DNA from: Pseudomonadota bacterium
GTDB taxonomy: Bacteria > Pseudomonadota > Gammaproteobacteria > Steroidobacterales > Steroidobacteraceae
Length of the DNA stretch: 32,747 nt
Direction: 5' to 3'
Assembly: GCA_025357635.1 (NCBI GenBank)
Contig: JANXOV010000064.1
Span: 1 to 32,747, forward strand
Under the pieces are notes generated by a model, which saw only the letters and a list, made by a program, of their open reading frames with translations, did not search any database and was not told the DNA's origin. The stretch's first letter is position 1. Each line of letters opens with the position of its first letter. This document shows, piece after piece, positions 13,890 through 23,434 of the stretch. The translations under genes and the position numbers were made by a program.

Positions 13890-15428
13890 TCAAGGTTCCT
13901 TGCGTGCAAGTTTGATTTCTTGAATACGCGGTGGTTTCGTCGGGGCAAGCGTGACGCTCCCCGTCAGCCGACCGTGTGCACAACGCCAGATGAACTCACC
14001 CGACAGTGCGCTGTTGACGGATATTGGCGCTGCGGTATCACAGTCGCCCAGTTGCTTCTTGAGGTTTGCAAGATCTCGGGCCCAGCCCGATGCATCGCGG
14101 TCCAACAAGAAATTCATCGCCAGTTGACCTGCACTCCCGGTCACCTCGCCTCGCTGGTAGATGAATTCGGCGGTTCGATAAGCGGTTGCAAGGTCCTCGC
14201 TGACGGGCAAGGATCGGGACTGGAAAAACCCCGCCTTGCTCAGAGCGACGGCCGCATCCCATACCGCTCCGGAAGGCCCCGCATAAGTCCGATTTGCCAG
14301 CGCGAAGATGCCGACCCCGTGGTCGGGCAGGAGCAAAACGTGCGATCCGTATCCCGGGTAGCCGCCACCGTGCCTCAGTGTCAGCCCCAGGTCACAGTCG
14401 ATCGCCACCCACAAACCCATGCCATAGGTCGCCGCCTGCCGGCATGCGTCCGACCCAGTGTGTCCGGGTCGAGGCAGACGTTGCGGGAAATTCGACCCTT
14501 GGGACAGCTCCCGCACCGTTGCGCGCTTCACCGGTCCGGTATCCCGCTCATCGCGGGCTGGCCATGCGGACAGCAGATAGGCCACCCATCTGGCGTAGTC
14601 ATTTGCGCTGGTTTGGATGCCCCCCATGGCTCCAAAAGCACCGTGCGCCAGCGTCGGCTCGAGACGCCAGGAATCGTCTTCCCAGCGGTAACCCAGTGCC
14701 CGGCGCTCACGCGGCGCGGCATCGACGAAAAAACCGGATGACGCCATGCCGAGCGGCTGCAGGAGTGTTTGCGAAATGGTCTCAGCGTACGGATGTCCGG
14801 TCACGTTGGTGATGATTCTGCCAAGCAGAGCAAAGCCAAGGTTCGAATACTCCATTGCAGTACCCGGAGCGCGGGCAAACGGCACGCCCTCTCGCAGCAA
14901 CCGGGAAAAATCGGGCTCGGGCAGCGGAGTTTGTCGGTCGCCCCACGGATCATCGGTGACGAACCCCGCGGTATGGTTCAGCAGGTCGCGCACCCGAATC
15001 CGTGGCGAGTCCTGAGTGGGGTACTTCCAACCGCGCAGTTCCGGGATGTAGGTTTCCGCCAACTCGTCAAGATGAAGCTTCCCGTCATCGCGCAGCTTCA
15101 AGATTGTAAGAGCCGTAAAGGCTTTCGTCATCGACGCGATCCGGAACAAGGTTTCGGCTGTCACCGCGCGATTTGATTCCAGGTCCTGAACTCCGATTCC
15201 TCGGACGCGGACGATCCGGCCATTCGCCACGATTCCGTAGACGAGACCTGGGATGTGAGAGTCGATGGCGTAGTCCGCGAAGATGCGGTCTACCGCTGCG
15301 AACATTTCAGGGTCGGAAGCCGCCGGCGCATCGGCTGCACCAACGCTCGCAGTGTGAATCAGCGCTGCCATTGTCGAGGCGAGGGCCAGTTTGCTGAAGC
15401 TGATCAAGAGGCGTGCCCGGATGTTCAT
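13890..15428 (-). CDS. Serine hydrolase, class C beta-lactamase / penicillin-binding-protein fold
   Basis: A 512-residue exported hydrolase. A signal peptide (to about A32) is followed by a beta-lactamase-type domain (~45-400). Its catalytic set is S99-M-T-K102 (SxxK), Y194-S-N196 (YxN) and H353-G-G-G (replacing KTG). The HGGG form and extra C-terminal region (400-512) are usual for esterase/peptidase-like members, so antibiotic resistance should not be assumed. Plausible activities are D-amino-acid peptidase, esterase or lactonase. The SD GGAG lies about 10 bases before the ATG. It starts 3 bp after the DUF2306 gene and is probably co-transcribed with it. Confidence 0.92.
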   Translation of the reverse strand: MNIRARLLISFSKLALASTMAALIHTASVGAADAPAASDPEMFAAVDRIFADYAIDSHIPGLVYGIVANGRIVRVRGIGVQDLESNRAVTAETLFRIASMTKAFTALTILKLRDDGKLHLDELAETYIPELRGWKYPTQDSPRIRVRDLLNHTAGFVTDDPWGDRQTPLPEPDFSRLLREGVPFARAPGTAMEYSNLGFALLGRIITNVTGHPYAETISQTLLQPLGMASSGFFVDAAPRERRALGYRWEDDSWRLEPTLAHGAFGAMGGIQTSANDYARWVAYLLSAWPARDERDTGPVKRATVRELSQGSNFPQRLPRPGHTGSDACRQAATYGMGLWVAIDCDLGLTLRHGGGYPGYGSHVLLLPDHGVGIFALANRTYAGPSGAVWDAAVALSKAGFFQSRSLPVSEDLATAYRTAEFIYQRGEVTGSAGQLAMNFLLDRDASGWARDLANLKKQLGDCDTAAPISVNSALSGEFIWRCAHGRLTGSVTLAPTKPPRIQEIKLARKEP

Positions 15429-15431
15429 GCG

Positions 15432-16103
15432 CTACACGCTCCGCTCTCGCGTGACCCGCCTCATCTGTATCAACGGCTCCGCAAGCAGTAACGGCACCGC
15501 CCAAGACGCCCATGCCAGCGCAGTGCCGATGTCGTCGGCGACATCGACGTCGGGCTGGTGGTAGTAGTCGTGCAGCCACTGGCTGACGAGACGGATGCTG
15601 ACAAACGCGAACGTGACCACGTAGCTGCGAATCATCCACTCGCGGTGCTGATCGATCTGCCGCTGGCGGATGCACCACAAGGCCATGCCCGTGTTCGCGG
15701 TCCAGGCGACGCACAGAAAGAAAAGTCCCATCGCATACGCGAAGTATCCCGGGGGAACGTTGAGCGCGAGGTAAAACCCGCCGAGGCTTCCGATGACGAC
15801 GCCCGTGACGTACACCTTGCCGAGATTGCGGTGCAGTTTGCCGATGCGGTTGGTCAGGCCGAGCCACAGCTGCACGATCCCGGCGCTGAGCGCGAGGAGT
15901 CCGCCGAAGAGGTGCGGCACGAGCACGAGGCGGCGCGCCCAGTAATACTCGCCGTAAGACGCGAGCGAAAAGTCGCTGTAGTAGTGCAGCGCATGCTGCA
16001 CGAACCACAATGCTGTCGCCGCAAGGAGCCCGAGGACGATGACGAGCGGCCAGTGCGTTCGCTGGCGCGCGGCGTTGGCGGTGCCAATCACTTTCATGGT
16101 CAT
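15432..16103 (-). CDS. DUF2306 integral membrane protein
   Basis: A 223-residue membrane protein with about six hydrophobic segments: WPLVIVLGLLAATALWF, HLFGGLLALSAGIVQLWLG, VYVTGVVIGSLGGFYLAL, MGLFFLCVAWTANTGMALW, SYVVTFAFVSIRLVSQWL and LAWASWAVPLLLAEPLI. Conserved-looking HRNLGKVY and DQHREWMIRSY blocks match DUF2306 (PF10067), where invariant His/Arg residues suggest a redox or heme-related membrane role that is not proven. The downstream serine hydrolase starts 3 bp after its stop, so they form an operon. A second ATG at 16097 is also possible. Confidence 0.85.
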   Translation of the reverse strand: MTMKVIGTANAARQRTHWPLVIVLGLLAATALWFVQHALHYYSDFSLASYGEYYWARRLVLVPHLFGGLLALSAGIVQLWLGLTNRIGKLHRNLGKVYVTGVVIGSLGGFYLALNVPPGYFAYAMGLFFLCVAWTANTGMALWCIRQRQIDQHREWMIRSYVVTFAFVSIRLVSQWLHDYYHQPDVDVADDIGTALAWASWAVPLLLAEPLIQMRRVTRERSV

Positions 16104-16160
16104 GCTGGGCCCCCGATGATTGCCATTAAAGATAGGCTGGCGCTCTGTATTGCAACATGC

Positions 16161-17777
16161 TCACAGGGCGGAGATGAATGAATTCGCGTGTTGGATCTCA
16201 GGCCGCGCTGATTTCGAACCGTTGTCCGTCGATTTGAGCAACGCGGCGTAATAGCCACCCGCCCGAATCTTGTCGCCCGACGATTCCGCGGCCATGCCGG
16301 CGTTGAACAATCCGTTGAAACGATTGGGACTCAGTGTGAGCGCCCGATCATATTCGGTCAGCGCTTCGGCCGCTTGACCCGACTCCAGGAGCATGTCGCC
16401 CAACATTTCGCGCGCAGGTATGTCCACTTCCCCCTGGCCAACTTTGTCCTGCAGATCCGCGGCCGCCCGCATGTGCTGCAGCGCATCCGAGACCTTGCCC
16501 TCGGCGAAAGCGATCCACCCGAGCATTTCATGAAGCTCGATTTGAGCCCCGGTCGAATCAGCGTAATAGGCATGGCGGCCTTTTTTGACCTGCTCCATCA
16601 GGCAGTGGTACTGCGCCAGCGCCGCGCGTGCCTGTTCAACCGAACGCAGATGACCAAAAGCAACCGCTCGCGCCCAATAGATGAGGGTCTGAGTCTCCGG
16701 CGGCGCGCCCTTCGCGGCTTCCAGCGCAGCCGCCGATTTCCAGTCCCGCATCTCCAGGTGGAAAAACACCGGATACTTGTTCCGGTAGTACGGGAACATG
16801 CCGTTCATGTAGTCATCGCCCATGCCCGGCATCGCCTCGAAATGAGTGAGCAGGGTTGCGGTTTCACCCAGCAATGCCTTCGCCGGTGCATCCTGAGCGC
16901 TTTGCAGATACGCATACATCAGAAAATCGTCCGAATGAAACTGATCCATCGCGCCGCTCATGTGTCTGGCTTCGGCGGCGTGGGACGCGGCGACCGATGC
17001 GAGGTTTGAATCGATATCGGCCTGCCACATGCCAAGTCTGGAAAAAATATGTCCGGGCATGTGAACCGCGTGCGCGGCCGTGGCGGCGATTTCGCCATAG
17101 TGCAGCGCGGCGGCCAGTCCATCCTGGGCGAGGGCCGGCGTGTCGCAGGCATGGATGATGTAGTGCACCACGCCTGGGTGATCGGGAAATTTGGCGAACC
17201 AGGGGTTGAGTATCGCCAGGGCCTTGCGCTCCTTCGTCAGACTCGTATCGCCGGGCGCCACCGAAGCCATCATCGACAAGGCATGGAAGGCCGCCGCGTC
17301 TGCATCGTCGGGATATCTCTGGTTGATGTTCCCCATCGCAATGGCGTAAGCCTCGATGCGCGGCTGATAACCCTGCTTGCCGCGGTGAAAAAAGTCGGCG
17401 AGCGCCTTGATATACGCACGCTCCCTTTCGGTCTTGGCATGCAGTGACAACGCGGTTTTCATCTCCTTCTGCGCCCGCGCGATGACATGCTCATCCGGGC
17501 GATCCCAAATCTGGTGGAACACGCTCATCGCAATACCCCAATGCGCCATCGCGCAATCCGGGTCCGTCTTTGCGACTTGCTCGAACTGGTCCTGAGCTTC
17601 CTCGTACCAAAAGTCATGCAACAGCGCCACACCTCGATTGAACGGTTGCAGTACCTGAGGCGCGCACGAAACGGAAAATGACACGATTCCCAGCTGCTCA
17701 ACGGGGGGTGCGTCAACTGAGCGCGCGGCGCAGGGGAGGATTGTCAGCACGAAGAGAAGCGGCGTCAGGATTTTCAT
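16161..17777 (-). CDS. Secreted tetratricopeptide-repeat protein
   Basis: A 538-residue protein with a signal peptide (1-20) and helical repeats throughout. The N-terminal repeat FNRGVALLHDFWYEEAQDQFEQVAKTDPDCAMAHWGIAMS is a clean TPR, as are LGDMLLESGQAAEALTEYDRALTLSPNRFNGLFNAG and the one after it near the C-terminus. The central HMPGHIFSRLGMWQADIDSN block is a recurring signature of a family of large exported TPR proteins of unknown function. They probably act as periplasmic scaffolds. It is separated by 57 bp from the DUF2306 gene and transcribed the same way, divergently from the glycosyltransferase. Confidence 0.88.
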   Translation of the reverse strand: MKILTPLLFVLTILPCAARSVDAPPVEQLGIVSFSVSCAPQVLQPFNRGVALLHDFWYEEAQDQFEQVAKTDPDCAMAHWGIAMSVFHQIWDRPDEHVIARAQKEMKTALSLHAKTERERAYIKALADFFHRGKQGYQPRIEAYAIAMGNINQRYPDDADAAAFHALSMMASVAPGDTSLTKERKALAILNPWFAKFPDHPGVVHYIIHACDTPALAQDGLAAALHYGEIAATAAHAVHMPGHIFSRLGMWQADIDSNLASVAASHAAEARHMSGAMDQFHSDDFLMYAYLQSAQDAPAKALLGETATLLTHFEAMPGMGDDYMNGMFPYYRNKYPVFFHLEMRDWKSAAALEAAKGAPPETQTLIYWARAVAFGHLRSVEQARAALAQYHCLMEQVKKGRHAYYADSTGAQIELHEMLGWIAFAEGKVSDALQHMRAAADLQDKVGQGEVDIPAREMLGDMLLESGQAAEALTEYDRALTLSPNRFNGLFNAGMAAESSGDKIRAGGYYAALLKSTDNGSKSARPEIQHANSFISAL

Positions 17778-17902
17778 ATTTTGAAATCATATCCCAGGCG
17801 GGGCGCGATGAACGAGGATTGCCGGTCAAGTATGGGCAACCTTCGACCTGACGCCCGGATCGCCAGGCATCGGCCGTCCCGAGATCCAGTATCATTCGAG
17901 CG

Positions 17903-19663
17903 ATGACCGATCGACGCCGGATCCTCGCCGTAGCCGCAGCGCTTTTAGTGTCCTGGAGCGTCGGGATGTTCGCGCGCGGCTTCTGGACGCCGGATGAACC
18001 ACGCGAGGCGGACCTGGCTTGGCGCATGAGCTGGCAGAGTGACAAGTCCGTGCCGCTGCTGGCGGGAGATGCGTTCTGCGAAAAGCCGCCGCTCACCTAC
18101 TGGGCGGCCGCGGCGCCGGCCGTGTTGCTGGGCTTTTCACCCTGGAGCGTGCGGCTTCCCAATCTTCTGTACGCGCTGATCAGCGCGCTCAGCGTCGGCC
18201 TGTTGGCACGGCGTCTGGCCGGACCTGTTGCCGGATTGGGTGCAGGCGCCGCGGTGGGCAGCTTCCTGCTGGGCTATCAAACACTGATCTGGCTGGCCAC
18301 CGATGCCCCGGTGCTGGCCTTCGCGAGCCTCGCCCTGCTCGGTTTGTGTCGAGGTTACTACGCGGCGCAATCGCGCGAGCGCTGGACCGGTTACACGTTG
18401 ATGCACGTGGCCATGGGCGCGGCCTTCCTGAGCAAGAGCGCGCTGGCGGTCATGGTGCCGGTGCTGACGCTGCTGACTTTGATCATCTGGGATCGACGCT
18501 GGCGTGAACTGTTGCGCTGGGAGCTGTATGTGGGCCTGCCACTGCAGGTGGCGATGATCCTCACCTGGGTATGGTTTGTGTATGCGGGTCCTGATGGTCC
18601 TGCACGTCTGAAAATCTTCTTCTGGAACAATCTGGCGGGGCGCCTCACGCAGGTGGACGCGCCAGCCGAACTGCAATACGCGACGGCGCACCGCAATCAT
18701 CCGGGCAAGTATCTGCTGGAGCTGCCACTGTACCTGTGGCCGTGGACCTTGCTGGTGATCGCGGCGGCGCGGCGCGCCTGGCAGTCGCGGAGGCGCCCTG
18801 CCGCCGATACGCGTGCGCTGCGCTTCGCCGTCGCGGCCTCGCTGCCGGCACTGCTGCTGCTATCAATGGCCACCACCGCCCGCAACGTCTACTTCGCGCC
18901 GGCCTTGCCGGGCTTTGCGCTTCTCACAGGCTGGTGGTTGAATGAAATCGTCACCGCGCGCGATCGCTGGGACGTGCGTGCGCTGCGCGGCACGGCGCTG
19001 CTCATCATGCTCGCGGCGCTGCTCGCCGCCGCGGTGCTGACGCTGCTGGCCTTCGATTCGCCCTCGTTTGCGCAGATGAAGCCGCTGTTGATGGTGGTCG
19101 CCGCGGCCGGCATTGGCCTGGCGCTGTATCTGTCGGTGGATGCCTGGCGGAATGCGTCGCGCGCGGGCAGCCTCAGCCCCGCGGCGGCGCTGTTCACCGC
19201 CTTCTGCTGCCTGCTGAGCGCGCCGGCGTGGCTGGTCTACACGCAAATCAACCGCTGGCAGGATTTTTCATCGCTGGGCGCGCAGATCAAACAAGATGCC
19301 GCAGGACATCCGCTGTTGCTGTTCGGTCCTGACGAGACCACGCGCGCCTTCGTGGATCTGTATGTCGGCACCCGTGTCGTGATCGTGCCTGAGACGGACG
19401 CGACCAATGGCTATGCGCATCTGCGTCATCTGAATTCAATCGATCCCCGCAACCGTGTACTTTCGCAAGTGGACGGGCGTGAGTACAGCCCGGCCGTGGC
19501 GCGACTGAACGATTGGCTGCGGCGCAAACGGCCGAAATCGGCCGAAGAGGAATTGGCGTGGTCCGCCGCCGCGTCCTTGCGGCTGACCAAACTGTATGCG
19601 CTGCCGAACGGGCGGCGGTACGCGCTGCTGGAGCCCGCGCTCAGCACGGCTTCAAGTCGTTGA
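17903..19663 (+). CDS. ArnT/PMT-like membrane glycosyltransferase (GT39/GT83 superfamily)
   Basis: A 586-residue polytopic enzyme. Shortly after the first membrane helix comes TPDEPREA (D31-E32), the acidic motif of the first periplasmic loop that acts in catalysis in ArnT and protein O-mannosyltransferases. KPPLTYW follows, also diagnostic. Around 10-12 hydrophobic helices fill residues 1-440, and a soluble C-terminal domain follows (about 445-586). Such enzymes move a sugar from a polyprenyl-phosphate donor onto lipid A, protein or another acceptor in the periplasm. The acceptor here is not determined; no arn genes are nearby. The region -55 to codon 20 has a ~90% copy at 6179-6292. The start has only a weak SD. 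Confidence 0.9.
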   Translation: MTDRRRILAVAAALLVSWSVGMFARGFWTPDEPREADLAWRMSWQSDKSVPLLAGDAFCEKPPLTYWAAAAPAVLLGFSPWSVRLPNLLYALISALSVGLLARRLAGPVAGLGAGAAVGSFLLGYQTLIWLATDAPVLAFASLALLGLCRGYYAAQSRERWTGYTLMHVAMGAAFLSKSALAVMVPVLTLLTLIIWDRRWRELLRWELYVGLPLQVAMILTWVWFVYAGPDGPARLKIFFWNNLAGRLTQVDAPAELQYATAHRNHPGKYLLELPLYLWPWTLLVIAAARRAWQSRRRPAADTRALRFAVAASLPALLLLSMATTARNVYFAPALPGFALLTGWWLNEIVTARDRWDVRALRGTALLIMLAALLAAAVLTLLAFDSPSFAQMKPLLMVVAAAGIGLALYLSVDAWRNASRAGSLSPAAALFTAFCCLLSAPAWLVYTQINRWQDFSSLGAQIKQDAAGHPLLLFGPDETTRAFVDLYVGTRVVIVPETDATNGYAHLRHLNSIDPRNRVLSQVDGREYSPAVARLNDWLRRKRPKSAEEELAWSAAASLRLTKLYALPNGRRYALLEPALSTASSR

Positions 19664-19739
19664 AGAAGGCGGGTCTGACTTGCTTGCGGATCTGACTTGC
19701 AACTATAACGGTGAGGGCACGGGCCTCGAGGAGACCACC

Positions 19740-21236
19740 ATGACAACGCTTCGATCACTCCCATGGGCGCTGGCGCTGATCGCCGCCGCAGTTCCTGCGG
19801 TCGCTGCCGATCTGGGCCACATCATCCTCCCACCGCCCCCATCGCTCAGTGAGGCCGTGACCAAATTCGTGCGAGTGCCGGCTGGACACATCGCCCTCAC
19901 CCATGTGCGCGTGGTCGATGGCACGGGTGTTGCCGAGACCACCGATCGAACCGTGTTGCTCGATGGACCGCGGATCGCGGCGCTGCTCGACGCGACGGCG
20001 CCCGTACCTCCCGGTTACAACATCGTGGATTTGACTGGCTCGACGGTCCTGCCCGGGATCGTCGGAATGCACGACCACCTGTACCACATTGCCTACCCCA
20101 ACATCGGACCGGGCGGGAGGGGCGAGGAGCCGTCGATCGTCCCGCAAATGACGTTCTCAGCGCCGCGACTGTATCTTGCCAACGGAGTCACGACGATGCG
20201 CACCGCGGGTAGCGTGCAGCCGTACACCGACTTGAATCTGAAAGCTGCCATCGATCGCGGAGAGTTGGTCGGACCGCACCTCGACATCACCGCTCCTTAT
20301 CTGGAGGGTGCGCACGGCCCGTTCATCGACATGCATCCTCTGAAGGATGCCGAGGATGCGCGCCGGACGGTGGCCTTCTGGGCCGACCAGGGTGCGACCT
20401 CGTTCAAAGCCTACATGAACATCACGCGTGCCGAACTCAAGGCCGCGATCGACGAGGCGCACCAACGGGGTCTCAAACTCACCGGCCATTTATGCGCCGT
20501 CAGCTACCCCGAGGCAATCGATCTTGGCATTGACGATTTGGAGCACGGATTCTGGGTCAACACCCAAAATGACCCCGGCAAAAAGCCCGATGTCTGTCCC
20601 GAAAGCGCCGGTGACCCGACGATCGAGCACATGGATCCCGAGGGTGCGGACGCGACGGCGTTGATTCGCAAGCTCATCGCTCATCACGTCGCGATCACCT
20701 CGACGCTTCCGGCTTTCGAGTACGAATTTCCGGCGCGCTCGACGTTGTTTGCGAAGTCGCTCGAGGCGATGACGCCGCAAGCACGCGAGTCGTACCTGTA
20801 CGTGCGCGCCCGGATGCTGTCTGCGCCGGCGGACAAGCAAGCCGCCGATGCCGCAAGGTTCAAGCACGAACTCGCGCTCGAGAAGCGCTTCGTCGAGGAG
20901 GGTGGGCTGTTGATCGCGGGGCCCGATCCCACCTCGACCGGGGGCATCGTCGCAGGATACGGCGATCTGCGCGGCATCGAACTGCTGGTCGACGCCGGCT
21001 TCAAGCCGGAGGCTGCGATTCGAATCGCGACGTTGAACGGCGCCACCTATCTGGGCCTGCAGGACCGCATCGGTTCGATCGCGGCCGGCAAGAACGCGGA
21101 CCTCATGATCGTACGTGGCGATCCGGCGAAGAACATCACCGATATCGAGAACGTCGACATGGTGTTCAAGGACGGCGTCGGCTTCGATTCCGCGAAACTG
21201 ACTGAATCGGTACGCGCGCGTTATGGCCAGTACTGA
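19740..21236 (+). CDS. Exported metal-dependent amidohydrolase (imidazolonepropionase-like)
   Basis: A 498-residue hydrolase. ATG 19740 has GAGGAG eight bases upstream and starts a signal peptide (1-23, AVAA); the longer frame would run into the glycosyltransferase gene. Expected metal ligands are present: H111 and H113 (HDH), K223 (FKAYM, carboxylated Lys), H250 (TGH), H269 (LEHG) and D396 (AGPDPT). The layout matches exported amidohydrolases annotated as imidazolonepropionase-like or Xaa-Pro dipeptidase-like, which act on cyclic or peptide amides. The true substrate is unknown. It lies 76 bp after the glycosyltransferase and 53 bp before the acyl-CoA ligase. Confidence 0.91.
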   Translation: MTTLRSLPWALALIAAAVPAVAADLGHIILPPPPSLSEAVTKFVRVPAGHIALTHVRVVDGTGVAETTDRTVLLDGPRIAALLDATAPVPPGYNIVDLTGSTVLPGIVGMHDHLYHIAYPNIGPGGRGEEPSIVPQMTFSAPRLYLANGVTTMRTAGSVQPYTDLNLKAAIDRGELVGPHLDITAPYLEGAHGPFIDMHPLKDAEDARRTVAFWADQGATSFKAYMNITRAELKAAIDEAHQRGLKLTGHLCAVSYPEAIDLGIDDLEHGFWVNTQNDPGKKPDVCPESAGDPTIEHMDPEGADATALIRKLIAHHVAITSTLPAFEYEFPARSTLFAKSLEAMTPQARESYLYVRARMLSAPADKQAADAARFKHELALEKRFVEEGGLLIAGPDPTSTGGIVAGYGDLRGIELLVDAGFKPEAAIRIATLNGATYLGLQDRIGSIAAGKNADLMIVRGDPAKNITDIENVDMVFKDGVGFDSAKLTESVRARYGQY

Positions 21237-21289
21237 GCATCGCCAGGAGTTGTGATCTGTCGCTTGTGAACGAGAGAGGCCGGAACGAA

Positions 21290-23434
21290 ATGCCGAGGTC
21301 TGACGAAACCAAGCGCGAAACTCAGTCGGAATCGCATCCGCTGAGCACCTTGTTTGAGCCGCGCTCGATCGCTCTGGTCGGCGCGTCGGAAAAATCCGTC
21401 TGGTCGCACTTCATTCTTCGCAACTACGCGGACTTTGGGTACACAGGCAAAGTATTCGCCGTGAATCGTAACGGCGCGGCTGTTTACGGTATTGCCGGGT
21501 TTACGAACTGCCGGTCGATTGGCGAGTCTGTCGATGTTGCATTCATCTTCGTGCCGCAAAGTGCGGTGATTGAAGCGCTGGAAGATGCCGCCGCCGCCGG
21601 GATCCGGCACGCGGTTATCCTCTCGTCGGGCTATTCGGAGACGGGGCCGGCCGGCGCTGCTGCCCAACAGGAATTGCTGGCCAGCGCGGCCAAACTTGGC
21701 GTGCGCGTATGGGGACCCAATTCCCTGGGCTTCAACAACCTCAGTGCGCGTGCGCCGGTGTCCGCAATCCCTGCCGTCCTGCCGATCCTTCCGCCGAGCA
21801 TCGCCATCGTCTCGCAGAGCGGTGCGACGGCCGCTGAACTTTATGAGTTTGCGCATAGCCAGAACATCGGGACCAGTTTTGTTGCCGCCACCGGCAACGA
21901 GGGCGATGTGACGCTGTCCGATGTTCTCGACTACCTGGTCGATCATGCGGCGACCAAGGCGATTGCGATCTTTGCGGAGAGTATTCGGGATCCCGAGGCT
22001 TTTGCAGCGGCAGCCGAGCGGGCGCGGGCAAAGACCAAACCGATCGTCATTCTAAAAATTGGCCGAAGCGCCTTGGCAAGCGCCGTGGCGAAGGCGCACA
22101 CCGGATCCCTGGTCGGCGACGATAGGGTATTCAGCGCAATTTGCGAGCGTCTTGGCATCATTCGGGTGCATTCAACCGAAGATCTGATCAACGTCGCCGG
22201 CTTGCTGGCTTCGACCGGGCCGTTGCGGCACCCGGGGTTTTGCTTTATGTCGATCTCCGGCGGTGCCTGTACTCTGGTTGCCGATGGCGCGGAAGGCAAC
22301 GGCGTGGAACTGCCGCCGTTTGATGAGACGACGCAGCGGGCATTGGCCGAAGTGCTTCCGGACTTTGGGTCGAAGTTGAATCCATTGGACGTGACTGGCG
22401 CTGCCATACGCGATCCCAGCCTGTTTGAGCGAATCCTCCCGATTGTCGCCGCAGCGCCGGGTATCGGCCTCGTTGCCGTCAGCATGACCATTCCCACGAC
22501 GCCTGGCCAGGGCCTTCCCGCCGCGCTGGAAGCCATCGGGCGCGCGCTGCAAATCATCGACGCGCCGGTAGTCATGGCGCAAACCTGTGTCAAGGCTCTC
22601 AACGATGTGTCGCGACAAGCCATCGAGGCCCACCGGCTGCCCTTTGTCATCACTGGAATCGATCCGATGCTGCGGGCGGTCGGAAAAGCGAGCTGGTGGT
22701 CAAAACGTCTCGGACGCCCGGCCAAACCACTGTTGCTCGGCCAGCCCCCCATCGCACCTCGTCCATTGTCCACCGAACGCGCCGTACTCGACTATCTGGC
22801 GCAATCCGGAGTTGCCGTGATTCCCGGAAAAGTTGTTCGCAGTCGCAAGGAAGCCGCTGAATTCGCCAACTCCCTGCACGAATCCTTGGTGCTGAAGATC
22901 TCCTCGCCGGACATCGCTCACAAAACGGAGGTTGGCGGTGTCAGGCTCAACGTCGCGCGCGCCGAAGTGCCCGATGTCTATGATTCCATCATGACTCAGG
23001 TCGCTCACGCCCGTCCCGATGCGGCAATCGACGGCGTCATCATATCGCCCATGCGGTCAGGCGGTGGCGTCGAATTGCTGGTTGGCGTGACCAACGACGC
23101 AACTTGGGGTCCGACGATTGGCATCGGTTTCGGCGGCGTCATGGTCGAAGTGCTGGCGGATGTTTCCATTGCGCCACTTCCGGTCGATCGTGAGGAAGTC
23201 ATTGAGATGCTGCTCAGACTGCGCGGCGCGAAGCTTCTTCAGGGTTTCCGCGGGGCGGCGGCCGCGAATCTGGCTGCAGTGGCCGATTCGATCGTTAACA
23301 TCGGGAATGCCGCCATCAAACTCGGGCCATCGGTTGCATCGTTGGAAGTAAACCCTCTGCTGGTTCGTGGCGATCGGGTCGAGGCCCTCGACGGTCTCGT
23401 AATTTGGAACGAAAACGAGAGAACCCATGTCTGA
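21290..23434 (+). CDS. ADP-forming acyl-CoA ligase (acetate-CoA ligase family)
   Basis: A 714-residue fused enzyme that makes an acyl-CoA from acid, CoA and ATP with ADP as product. Its order is a CoA-binding Rossmann domain (~20-145: FEPRSIALVGAS, WGPNSLGF), two succinyl-CoA-ligase-like domains and a C-terminal ATP-grasp (~490-710: LKISSPDIAHKTEVGGVRLNV, EVNPLLV). The H270 in AKAHTGSLVG is the expected phosphohistidine. Start choice is between GTG 21266 (SD 16 bases away) and ATG 21290 (AGAGG 10 bases away); I prefer the latter. Its end overlaps the enoyl-CoA hydratase start by 8 bp. The size and pairing resemble the SYK-6 FerA/FerB hydroxycinnamate pair, but that is only an analogy. Confidence 0.92.
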   Translation: MPRSDETKRETQSESHPLSTLFEPRSIALVGASEKSVWSHFILRNYADFGYTGKVFAVNRNGAAVYGIAGFTNCRSIGESVDVAFIFVPQSAVIEALEDAAAAGIRHAVILSSGYSETGPAGAAAQQELLASAAKLGVRVWGPNSLGFNNLSARAPVSAIPAVLPILPPSIAIVSQSGATAAELYEFAHSQNIGTSFVAATGNEGDVTLSDVLDYLVDHAATKAIAIFAESIRDPEAFAAAAERARAKTKPIVILKIGRSALASAVAKAHTGSLVGDDRVFSAICERLGIIRVHSTEDLINVAGLLASTGPLRHPGFCFMSISGGACTLVADGAEGNGVELPPFDETTQRALAEVLPDFGSKLNPLDVTGAAIRDPSLFERILPIVAAAPGIGLVAVSMTIPTTPGQGLPAALEAIGRALQIIDAPVVMAQTCVKALNDVSRQAIEAHRLPFVITGIDPMLRAVGKASWWSKRLGRPAKPLLLGQPPIAPRPLSTERAVLDYLAQSGVAVIPGKVVRSRKEAAEFANSLHESLVLKISSPDIAHKTEVGGVRLNVARAEVPDVYDSIMTQVAHARPDAAIDGVIISPMRSGGGVELLVGVTNDATWGPTIGIGFGGVMVEVLADVSIAPLPVDREEVIEMLLRLRGAKLLQGFRGAAAANLAAVADSIVNIGNAAIKLGPSVASLEVNPLLVRGDRVEALDGLVIWNENERTHV

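Noticed and set aside
13890-15428. Antibiotic-resistance beta-lactamase
   Set aside because: The fold is shared but the third motif is HGGG rather than KTG and the protein has an extra C-terminal region, as in esterase/peptidase members. Resistance is not supported.
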